A stretch of DNA of 14,714 nt, taken from assembly GCA_016840825.1 (NCBI GenBank), contig JAEORN010000221.1:1-14714 (forward strand). The letters run 5' to 3'. Numbering within the stretch: the stretch's first letter is position 1; every line of letters begins with the position of its first letter. The stretch is from Candidatus Thorarchaeota archaeon (lineage in GTDB: Archaea > Asgardarchaeota > Thorarchaeia > Thorarchaeales > Thorarchaeaceae). Positions 7,194-12,544 of the stretch are shown one piece after another. A model generated the notes under the pieces. The model had not been told where the DNA came from and searched no databases. It saw only the letters and a list, made by a program, of their open reading frames with translations. The translations under genes were made by a program, and so were the position numbers.

Positions 7194-7649
7194 ATGGCAT
7201 TAATTGATACAGTCATCGGACTTATGATGGGTCTCTTAGTTGCAGCATTGGTCTATCTAGCAATGAACGCAAGACTCCGTCATCGTATTGAGAAGGTCCA
7301 AGCTGAATTTGAGAAGACATGGCTTGAGCAAGAGTCCAGTATCAGAAAGGATGCAGCTACTAGAAGTAGAAGTGTATTGAAAGGAAAAATCGCTGAGCAC
7401 ATGGTTCCCTTGATTCCTGAGGTTTTCCGTTACGAACCCGCTGACGCACGTTTTATTGGAGCTCCAATCGACTATCTCATCTTCGACGGCTACACACGCG
7501 TAAAAGATGACGGTCTTGATGAACCCATTACAGTCATTCTCGCAGATATCAAAACTGGCAATGCCACTCTAAACCGAACTGAAAGAAAAATCAAGGAAGC
7601 TGTTGAAGCTGGAAGAGTAAAATGGGAAACAATTCAAATCGATTTCTAG
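7194..7649 (+). CDS. Membrane-anchored endonuclease related to archaeal Holliday junction resolvase (Endonuc_Holl, COG4741-like)
   Basis: The protein has 151 aa from ATG 7194. The open frame extends back to ATG 7086 (187 aa), but no ribosome-binding site or promoter precedes that start, and the extra 36 residues are atypical of the family. Residues 4-22 form one membrane helix, 25-55 a charged coiled coil, and 60-151 a PD-(D/E)XK-type nuclease domain. Within it are 'LKGKIAEH' (62-69, Glu68), 'ADARFIGAPIDYLIFDG' (83-99) and 'ADIKTG' (117-122, Asp118-x-Lys120), then 'EAGRVKWE' (138-145). Known family members share this layout and are called predicted secreted or membrane-linked nucleases related to Hjc. 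The usual E-V-K is D-I-K here, which keeps the acidic ligand and the lysine. The DNA substrate and physiological role are unknown. Confidence 0.85.
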   Translation: MALIDTVIGLMMGLLVAALVYLAMNARLRHRIEKVQAEFEKTWLEQESSIRKDAATRSRSVLKGKIAEHMVPLIPEVFRYEPADARFIGAPIDYLIFDGYTRVKDDGLDEPITVILADIKTGNATLNRTERKIKEAVEAGRVKWETIQIDF

Positions 7650-7757
7650 AATCACTAAAGACAGACCTATCTGGTAGGCAAACAAAGATGCTTTGACCAC
7701 TCATATCAAATACCTGACTAGAACCAAATCTCTCGAAATCTACTGGAGATTATAAGG

Positions 7758-8273
7758 ATGACAAACGGTGACTTGCATAAATTCGATCAAGATATTCAAG
7801 GAATATCATATCGACAATACCTAAGAGATGCATATGCTAGTAGAATTGAGCTGATTAGAGAGTTAGAAGGGATTATTGGCAAAAAGCGCACTGCTGAGAT
7901 TATTGAGAAATTCTATACTCAACAATCTATAGACGGAGTAAGAAAACTAGTTAGTTCATTGGAACATCCAATTGAATCGATTGATGACTTTAGGGATCTT
8001 GTGCAAAAACTAAAGGGATCTCATTTTTCAAAACAATGCCAGACTGATGTCTTCGTTGAATCAGAACCGGGAACGTTTCAATTCTGTACAACCGAGTGTC
8101 TGTACGCTGAAGTCTTCAAAAATCTAGATGCCGCAGATTTGGGTCTGATTGTTCTTTGCAATGGTGATATAGCATCAGCTGAAGCATTTCATCCAAATCT
8201 TAGACTTGAACGTACTAAAACACTCATGCATGGAGATGACTGCTGTGACTTCAAATATGTCTGGGAAGAATAG
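7758..8273 (+). CDS. ATC hydrolase-like protein (L-2-amino-thiazoline-4-carboxylate hydrolase family)
   Basis: A 171-aa protein. ATG 7758 has GGAG at 7745-7748, 9 nt upstream. The C-terminal signature is 'ERTKTLMHGDDCCDFKYVWE' (151-170), preceded by Cys110, Cys114 and Cys134 ('FCTTEC', 'LCNGD'). This matches the pattern of the ATC_hydrolase family, in which clustered Cys residues and a final R-T-x-T-x-x-x-G-D-x-C-D-F motif define the domain. The founding enzyme opens a thiazoline ring on a bacterial route to cysteine. Archaeal and clostridial members are mostly uncharacterised, so the reaction here is not established. An N-terminal helical part (about 15-90) precedes the domain. The gene is on the same strand as the nuclease 108 nt away, and is convergent with the glutaredoxin-like gene, with 5 nt between stops. 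Confidence 0.7.
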   Translation: MTNGDLHKFDQDIQGISYRQYLRDAYASRIELIRELEGIIGKKRTAEIIEKFYTQQSIDGVRKLVSSLEHPIESIDDFRDLVQKLKGSHFSKQCQTDVFVESEPGTFQFCTTECLYAEVFKNLDAADLGLIVLCNGDIASAEAFHPNLRLERTKTLMHGDDCCDFKYVWEE

Positions 8274-8278
8274 TAAGT

Positions 8279-8611
8279 TCACTGATCACAAAAACATTCT
8301 CGCATTAGTGCTTTAACGACAGCATCTCGAATTGCGCCTTCTTGTGGTATGCCTACAAGACATTCGCTACAAATCTCTATAGTTGGAAGTGCAACTATCC
8401 CCTCATGCATTGCTACATTATCATCTATGCTAATATCCACTTCGTGAATTATACTCTCTGAAACTCCAAATTGCTTGAGCGTATCTCGTAGGATCTCATC
8501 CGCAGGAAGGCAAAACAGGCAGTGATCTCCTTTGTAGAATACAACACACCCCTTCCTTCCGCATGCAACTTGGTAATCTAGAGAGTGCTCTGTTGGAACT
8601 TCCACCCGCAT
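8279..8611 (-). CDS. Cysteine-rich glutaredoxin/thioredoxin-fold protein
   Basis: A 110-aa protein with a thioredoxin-like core. A strand 'CVVFYKGDH' (22-30) leads to the active-site motif C31-L-F-C34 at the start of a helix. A second strand 'HEVDIS' (56-61) follows, then 'GIVALPTIEI' (71-80), with Pro76 in the position of the conserved cis-proline. Six further cysteines lie outside the active site (17, 22, 81, 84, 106, 108), including two more CxxC/CxC pairs (C81-SE-C84, C106-F-C108). This is unusual for a simple glutaredoxin and could bind metal or relay disulfides. The role is inferred as a thiol-disulfide exchange protein in the cytoplasm; no signal peptide is seen. A TATA-like ATTATAG (about 8637-8644) sits about 29 nt before the ATG. 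The flavodoxin gene is upstream on the same strand. Confidence 0.75.
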   Translation of the reverse strand: MRVEVPTEHSLDYQVACGRKGCVVFYKGDHCLFCLPADEILRDTLKQFGVSESIIHEVDISIDDNVAMHEGIVALPTIEICSECLVGIPQEGAIRDAVVKALMRECFCDQ

Positions 8612-8636
8612 TCTGTATCATCTCGGTGGCGCCATC

Positions 8637-8644
8637 TATAATGT
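8637..8644 (-). promoter_or_regulatory. TATA-like box for the glutaredoxin-like gene
   Basis: Minus-strand CATTATAG is centred about 29 nt from the ATG at 8611, which gives a very short leader. This suggests separate transcription from the flavodoxin gene 119 nt upstream. Confidence 0.35.
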
Positions 8645-8730
8645 CAGTTGATATGTTTACGGGCCTACCAACTAAAATACTGTCTAATTGACTTATAGAG
8701 ATAATTCGCTCATACCAATCTCTACGGGAA

Positions 8731-9192
8731 TTAGCTGAGAATTCTTTTGGCTAATTCCTTCCCGAATTCCATGGCTTTTTCCACCTCATTATCAGCAAGC
8801 GGACCTTTCCTACCTTCTACCTTTGCAGAGAATCCCATGCCAACAAGCTCTATCCCTGTAAATTTCTCTTCAACAACCATGCCGAGTTTCTTTACTGCAA
8901 TACCCTTGTTCCCGCCGGTATAGGTATCGAATATTCCACCAATTTTTCCCTTGACATGAACAATAGAGGCACGTTCCAAGAATTTCATCATGTTTAGCGC
9001 AGGACCTTGATTGTGATTTGGACATCCAAAGAGGATGACATCATAATCACATATCTCATCTGTGTGAATCTCTCCTGTCTTGACAATCCGACAATCAATC
9101 TCTCCGCTTAATTTCATGCCTTGTGAAATAGCTTCAGCGACTTTCTTGGTATTTCCATAAACGCTCTCATAGATGATGATTGCACGTTTCAT
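8731..9192 (-). CDS. Flavodoxin family protein
   Basis: A 153-aa FMN-binding electron carrier or flavodoxin-domain oxidoreductase, close to the usual short-chain flavodoxin length (about 140-150). The FMN phosphate loop is 'SVYGNT' at residues 10-15, directly after the first strand (RAIIIYE). The second FMN loop is 'FGCPNHNQG' (55-63) and the third 'DTYTGGNKG' (89-97), both at the expected positions for isoalloxazine contacts. The first loop differs from the commonest T-x-T-G-N-T form, but S-x-Y-G-N-T is common in this family. No partner reductase or ferredoxin is adjacent, although a CxxC thioredoxin-fold gene follows. The ATG at 9192 has no Shine-Dalgarno. A weak TATA-like CTTAGATG about 26 nt upstream suggests a leaderless transcript. 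Confidence 0.9.
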   Translation of the reverse strand: MKRAIIIYESVYGNTKKVAEAISQGMKLSGEIDCRIVKTGEIHTDEICDYDVILFGCPNHNQGPALNMMKFLERASIVHVKGKIGGIFDTYTGGNKGIAVKKLGMVVEEKFTGIELVGMGFSAKVEGRKGPLADNEVEKAMEFGKELAKRILS

Positions 9193-9208
9193 TGCAGTTC
9201 ACGTTGGA

Positions 9209-9234
9209 ATGTGCATCTAAGCTCTTATGTGCAT
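9209..9234. repeat. Two direct copies of ATGTGCAT in the flavodoxin promoter
   Basis: ATGTGCAT occurs at 9209-9216 and 9227-9234, 18 bp apart. Each copy is itself a short dyad (ATG-TG-CAT). The pair flanks the weak TATA-like box of the flavodoxin gene (start 9192), so it could be an operator, but chance cannot be excluded for an 8-mer pair. Confidence 0.35.
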
Positions 9235-9252
9235 TATGAATCAGATATCGGT

Positions 9253-9420
9253 CTATTTTGGTCTTTTTCCAGAAGTTTCTTCTTCCTTCAGCCAACGTTT
9301 CACCATATTATGAAGAAGATCGACCTGTTCGTAAGTGAGCTTTGGCAGTTTAGAGCTAATATAACTCCTCTTCATTTTCGCATCCAAATAATCATCTTTG
9401 ATTGACTTACCCCTGCCCAT
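9253..9420 (-). CDS. Small basic protein, 55 aa, unknown function
   Basis: Reading the minus strand from ATG 9420 to TAG 9253-9255 gives a 55-aa protein beginning MGRGKSIKDDYLDAKMKRSY and ending GKRPK. It is strongly charged (many Lys/Arg, Asp/Glu) and has no membrane segment. A central stretch 'LTYEQVDLLHNMVKRWLKEEE' (about 28-48) is predicted to be an amphipathic helix. The ribosome-binding site GGTGG lies 5 nt upstream of the ATG. The intergenic space on that strand is otherwise empty, and the dyad repeats at 9450-9495 lie just upstream. It is too short for usual gene-calling cutoffs. The composition would suit a nucleic-acid- or protein-binding small protein, but no family is recognised. 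It is divergent from the TPR gene. Confidence 0.55.
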   Translation of the reverse strand: MGRGKSIKDDYLDAKMKRSYISSKLPKLTYEQVDLLHNMVKRWLKEEETSGKRPK

Positions 9421-9449
9421 GATTTCCACCGGAGCAAATTCTACAGGTG

Positions 9450-9495
9450 ACTACAAATGTATCTATCGGTTCATCTCACTAAACTACAAATGTAG
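9450..9495. promoter_or_regulatory. Paired dyad operator-like sites (ACTACAAATGTA x2)
   Basis: The 12-mer ACTACAAATGTA is present at 9450-9461 and again at 9483-9494, exactly 33 bp apart. The second copy continues to a full dyad, CTACA-AA-TGTAG (9484-9495). It abuts a TATA-like CTTTATTC at 9498-9505 that would serve the TPR gene (start 9550). The first copy lies 30-41 nt upstream of the ATG of the divergent 55-aa gene. Spacing near three DNA turns puts both sites on one face, which fits cooperative binding of a dimeric regulator controlling both directions. Confidence 0.55.
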
Positions 9496-9549
9496 CGCTT
9501 TATTCACAATCGTATCTGATACAATTGCTTGAATTAGGTCGGTGCATAG

Positions 9550-10443
9550 ATGACTGTCGAAAGAAATCGCGAAGTTGAGGACTTACTGAAACGCGGTGAG
9601 AAGTTCCTTAGGTTCAACGAGATTGAAGCGGCAAAGGAATCCTTCAAGCAAGCATTGAAGATAGATGAATCCAGTGCGAAGGGATGGTACCTCCTCGGTG
9701 TCGCACACAGAGATGGAAAGGAGTTTGACAAAGCTCGTGATTGCTTGAAGAAAGCTATTTCCAATGATCCTGACTGGATAGTACCTCTTGAAACCCTTGG
9801 AACAATGGAGTTCTCTCTTAATAATCCCCGTGAAACTGTAAAACACCTCAAGAAGTACATGGAGAAGGAAGGAAATAACCTTGACACTCTTCTTACATTA
9901 GCACGTGCTGCATTCGAGACTGAAGACTGCAAGAATGTGCTGAGTGTCACGGGGAAGATAATCGATCAAGATGACTCAATCTCACAAGTATGGGTTATGA
10001 GAGGCATTTGCCAAGCGAAGCTAGACCGTTTTAATGCTGCATGTACTAGCCTTACTGTTGCACTAGAATTGGATCCGGGTTCTATTTCTGCACTCAATAC
10101 TGTAGGAGAGCTTTCCTACAAAGCTGGCAACTACCCTGTCGCAATTGAACTGTATACTCCTAGTTTCCAGCAGAACAAAGAGCAACCTGTCGTGCTCTAT
10201 CGATTGGGAGTTTCGCATTGGTTGATTGAGAATTGGTCTGCTGCCATTCCATATCTGGAATCATATGTAAAGATGGAGCCCAATGACCCCAAAGGCTGGA
10301 ACAACTTAGGCGTAGTACTGAGAGAAAAAGGGGAAGTGAAAAGGGCTATGGAGTGTTATTCAAAAGCTCTCTCATTAGATTCTACATTGGACATCGTTAG
10401 AAAGAATATGGCGACAGCAAAAGAAAAGCAAATGATACTCTAA
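9550..10443 (+). CDS. Tetratricopeptide repeat (TPR) protein
   Basis: A 297-aa protein built almost wholly of about eight 34-residue TPRs (roughly residues 9-42, 43-76, 77-110, 111-144, 145-178, 179-212, 213-246, 247-280), with a short helical C-terminal cap. Typical consensus positions are visible, such as 'GWYLLG' (45-50) with 'KAIsnDP', 'ALELDP' (171-176) and 'GWNNLGVVLREKGE' (249-262) with 'SKALSLD'. There is no signal peptide or catalytic domain, so it is a cytoplasmic scaffold for protein-protein contacts; the partner is unknown. ATG 9550 has GGTG (9541-9544) 5 nt upstream. The promoter probably includes the TATA-like sequence near 9498-9505, next to the dyad operators. A T7 tract follows the stop. 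Confidence 0.93.
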   Translation: MTVERNREVEDLLKRGEKFLRFNEIEAAKESFKQALKIDESSAKGWYLLGVAHRDGKEFDKARDCLKKAISNDPDWIVPLETLGTMEFSLNNPRETVKHLKKYMEKEGNNLDTLLTLARAAFETEDCKNVLSVTGKIIDQDDSISQVWVMRGICQAKLDRFNAACTSLTVALELDPGSISALNTVGELSYKAGNYPVAIELYTPSFQQNKEQPVVLYRLGVSHWLIENWSAAIPYLESYVKMEPNDPKGWNNLGVVLREKGEVKRAMECYSKALSLDSTLDIVRKNMATAKEKQMIL

Positions 10444-10469
10444 CAGGGGAGCAAATCGACTACAGTCAC

Positions 10470-10476
10470 TTTTTTT
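10470..10476 (+). terminator. T7 tract after the TPR gene
   Basis: Seven consecutive T residues lie 27 nt after the stop of the TPR gene, with no hairpin ahead of them. Archaeal polymerases can terminate at such U-tracts alone, so this probably ends the TPR transcript before the next promoter. Confidence 0.45.
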
Positions 10477-10525
10477 GCCATGCAAAAATCACATGTAAAG
10501 AGCCTTCTCACCCACGCCATCGTTG

Positions 10526-10534
10526 TTAATATAT
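10526..10534 (+). promoter_or_regulatory. TATA-like box for the 4-TM gene
   Basis: TTAATATAT is centred about 32 nt upstream of GTG 10562, so transcription would begin at about 10557 and give a nearly leaderless mRNA. It favours this start over the TTG at 10523, which lies upstream of the box. Confidence 0.4.
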
Positions 10535-10561
10535 GTTGGATTGTTCAGCACAATCCTGAGT

Positions 10562-10960
10562 GTGAATTCATTGAACCGAGAAATTTACCACAAATGGATG
10601 TTTACCGTTGCAGCGATATGGAATTGGACGTTAGCCATAGTCTTCCTTATTTTACCTCGGATAGATATCAATAACTTCTATATTGCAGGTGACACTATCC
10701 CACCAACCTTGCTATGGTTCGACTCGTTCATGGGATTGGTATTTGCATTTGGAATAGGATTCTATTTGATAAGTCTGGATATTAAAGCCAATCATGGTCT
10801 CATAATGACAGCGTCATTCGAGAAGGTATGGGTTTTCATTATTGGATTGTACTACTTTTTAATAGCAGAAGCTTCAATCTGGGTAGTTATAGTCGTTCTC
10901 GGTGACTTGATTTTCGGTTTACTCTTCATGGAGGATTTACGAGCTATTAGAAAACTGTGA
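10562..10960 (+). CDS. Small four-helix membrane protein, unknown function
   Basis: The protein has 132 aa from GTG 10562 (starting MNSLNREIYHKWMF). The frame stays open to a TTG at 10523, but the TATA-like box at 10526-10534 argues for the later start. Four hydrophobic segments are visible at about residues 12-31 (with 'AIWNW'), 49-70 ('FDSFMGLVFAFGIGFYLIS'), 83-101 ('KVWVFIIGLYYF') and 102-123 ('IVVLGDLIFGLLF'). It resembles a widespread but uncharacterised class of small 4-TM proteins carrying an 'AxWN' first helix and a 'GxGYxLxxxD' second helix. I cannot name the family. Its stop is one base away from the stop of the convergent Lrp-like gene, so the two transcripts must overlap at their 3' ends. 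Confidence 0.75.
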   Translation: MNSLNREIYHKWMFTVAAIWNWTLAIVFLILPRIDINNFYIAGDTIPPTLLWFDSFMGLVFAFGIGFYLISLDIKANHGLIMTASFEKVWVFIIGLYYFLIAEASIWVVIVVLGDLIFGLLFMEDLRAIRKL

Positions 10961-10961
10961 G

Positions 10962-12080
10962 CTACTTAGCATACCTTTCGATTGTCTGAAGATACTCATC
11001 GAGAGGTATGTTCCATTTTTCTTCTTGACTATCATACAGATTGAATATCTCTTTGTATTTTGATTCCACCTTGTCGGGCAGATGAAATTGAAACGCATAT
11101 GATTTGAGATGAGGTCTAAATAATCTGAAGCCATCCATAAACTGCTTAAGATCCGTGGCGTTAAGGCCTAACCTTATGCAGAAACTCTCGGGATTCTCTA
11201 CAAGAATAATGCCTGGAAATGGAAGGTCTATAATACTCTGAATGATACCTCCCATTTTCTTCTTGGGTTCTATGAAGCAAGTGAACCAAAGGAAGTCTCC
11301 TGCAAATCCATAGGCTCTCGCATATCCCTTAATTACCCCCATCTTCCTTAAGCGGTGTATCCTATCCCTTACTGTGCTAACTGGTAGGCGTGTAATGCTT
11401 GCTAGACTAGTCATTGTGGCATCGGGATCCTCTCTAAGAACCCGAAGAATCAGAATATCTTTCGAGTCATATTCAATCATCTCATTTGATCCTTTGATTT
11501 CTATCGGGGACTCAATATTCTTCTCAATATTCGCTTGAATTTGTCTTCTCCATTCGTCCCACTTGCAAGACCATCCCCTACTTGGTCTATAAAGGCTGAA
11601 ATCGATTGTCTTTGTGTAGTGATTAGCGATATCGAAGAAGAGCGAGTCTGTAATCAATCCGTGTTTCTTTAGTTTCTTAGATATCTCCTCGACCATTGAT
11701 GGTTGGGTGACATCGTAGGCAGTATGTACAAGGTATCCATCAAACTTCCCATTCGTTGGCACATACCAATGGAATATCGGTATCTCGCGAATTATCCTCT
11801 CAAGAGCTTCAGTACATTCTGGTTTCTCTTCTAATACTAGAATTCCTTCTCCTAATCCAATCTTTCTTTCGTCAGTTTCAAGGAATGATGGGAGTAGGAT
11901 GCCTCTCTCCATAAGAGTTGAGAGTCTGTATCTAATCGTCCGGGCTGGGATTCGTTTCGGGTTTCCATCCTTGTCTTTCTCATGATTTTTGATATAATCG
12001 CTCAGCTCCTGAGCTGATGCATTCCCGCCTAGCTTCTCAAGAGCAGCGAGTATCTTCTGGTCATCGGACCATCTTTTCAT
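10962..12080 (-). CDS. Two-module Lrp/AsnC-like transcriptional regulator
   Basis: A 372-aa protein containing two helix-turn-helix domains, each followed by an alpha/beta region. The first (residues about 5-66) has 'IPARTIRYRLSTLMERGIL' as recognition helix and wing. The second (about 203-255) is a clear AsnC-type HTH: 'DSKDILILRVLREDP', then 'LASITRLPVSTVRDRIHRLRKMGVIKGY'. The regions at 75-165 and 257-345 are probably effector or dimerisation domains of RAM-like fold. Classic Lrp proteins are about 150 aa with one HTH; this doubled form is known in some archaea and may bind DNA as a pseudo-dimer. It acts in the cytoplasm; the ligand is unknown. ATG 12080 lacks a Shine-Dalgarno. The minus-strand box AATATTT (12102-12108) lies about 25 nt upstream, which suggests a leaderless mRNA. 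Confidence 0.85.
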   Translation of the reverse strand: MKRWSDDQKILAALEKLGGNASAQELSDYIKNHEKDKDGNPKRIPARTIRYRLSTLMERGILLPSFLETDERKIGLGEGILVLEEKPECTEALERIIREIPIFHWYVPTNGKFDGYLVHTAYDVTQPSMVEEISKKLKKHGLITDSLFFDIANHYTKTIDFSLYRPSRGWSCKWDEWRRQIQANIEKNIESPIEIKGSNEMIEYDSKDILILRVLREDPDATMTSLASITRLPVSTVRDRIHRLRKMGVIKGYARAYGFAGDFLWFTCFIEPKKKMGGIIQSIIDLPFPGIILVENPESFCIRLGLNATDLKQFMDGFRLFRPHLKSYAFQFHLPDKVESKYKEIFNLYDSQEEKWNIPLDEYLQTIERYAK

Positions 12081-12101
12081 GAGAAATACACATCCCGTTA
12101 C

Positions 12102-12108
12102 AAATATT
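12102..12108 (-). promoter_or_regulatory. TATA-like box for the Lrp-like regulator
   Basis: AATATTT on the minus strand is centred about 25 nt from ATG 12080, as expected for a leaderless start. It lies only 38 bp from the nearest half-site of the neighbouring operator array, so both genes could share control. Confidence 0.35.
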
Positions 12109-12145
12109 GAGCTCCAGTTCCACTCAAAACCCTCTCGGTTGCGCT

Positions 12146-12219
12146 CGGCAAAGATTTTATATTAACCTTGCCGCATATATTATATAAGGCTCGGCAAAAT
12201 ATCTTTTAAAATATTGCCG
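12146..12219. promoter_or_regulatory. Four phased half-sites: CGGCAA-N16-TTGCCG, twice
   Basis: CGGCAA occurs at 12146-12151 and 12192-12197, and its inverse TTGCCG at 12168-12173 and 12214-12219. Each CGGCAA/TTGCCG pair has exactly 16 bp between arms, and half-site starts are 22, 24 and 22 bp apart, about two helical turns each. Both left arms are preceded by CT (CTCGGCAAA). AT-rich TATA-like stretches fill the gaps: TTTTATATT in the first pair and TATATTATATAA (12176-12187) between the pairs. The array sits immediately upstream of the small winged-helix gene and would cover its promoter and transcription start, as expected of an autoregulatory operator. Confidence 0.75.
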
Positions 12220-12239
12220 CCATGTCAAGGGTGAGGACA

Positions 12240-12524
12240 ATGACACTATCGGGACTACCACTTAGTGCACTGATCGTTTTGAATGAGCTTGCCACAAAAG
12301 GACCAATGACACCAAAGCAACTCCGAGATGGGGTATCTCTATCTCCTAGGTCTGTTTCTGACGCACTTCGGAGATTGACAGATAGGTCTCTCTGCAAGAA
12401 GACACCAAATCTGCATGATATGCGTCAACCGATCTATAGTGCCGACTCACATACTATCAGAGAGCTAAATGTGAATTTCGAACAAATTCGTGCGATGACT
12501 AAGATATACATGAAGGTTGTATAG
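12240..12524 (+). CDS. Small winged-helix (MarR-like) transcriptional regulator
   Basis: The protein has 94 aa from ATG 12240. That start is preferred over ATG 12222 because GGGTGAGG (12229-12236), a good match to the archaeal anti-Shine-Dalgarno, lies just upstream of it. The fold is a single winged helix: 'LSALIVLNELATKGP' is helix 1, 'MTPKQLRDGV' helix 2, and 'SPRSVSDALRRLTDRSLC' the recognition helix. These are followed by a wing ('KKTPNLHDMRQPIYSAD') and a C-terminal helix (about 70-94) suited to dimerisation. It is much shorter than full-length MarR proteins and has no effector domain. The dyad array at 12146-12219 directly in front suggests that it represses its own promoter. It is convergent with the phosphatase gene 20 nt away. 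Confidence 0.85.
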   Translation: MTLSGLPLSALIVLNELATKGPMTPKQLRDGVSLSPRSVSDALRRLTDRSLCKKTPNLHDMRQPIYSADSHTIRELNVNFEQIRAMTKIYMKVV

Positions 12525-12544
12525 CACTATATCGATTTCCTACT

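Noticed and set aside
5195..7649. Possible restriction-modification system (two methyltransferases next to a nuclease)
   Set aside because: The methyltransferases have the small-molecule/lipid type core and lack DNA methyltransferase motifs such as (D/N)PPY or PC. The nuclease belongs to the Endonuc_Holl family with a membrane anchor, and it is divergently transcribed.
9211..9405. Plus-strand open frame of 64 aa
   Set aside because: It has no ribosome-binding site and an odd Phe/His-rich composition. It lies antisense to the better supported 55-aa minus-strand gene.
9534..9950. Minus-strand open frame of 138 aa over the TPR gene
   Set aside because: It is a Ser/Arg/Phe-rich shadow of the TPR coding strand with no ribosome-binding site. 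The TPR repeat pattern clearly defines the real frame.
10480..10674. Plus-strand open frame of 64 aa overlapping the 4-TM gene
   Set aside because: It has no ribosome-binding site and overlaps the promoter and first helix of the 4-TM protein in another frame. The translated sequence shows no domain-like pattern.
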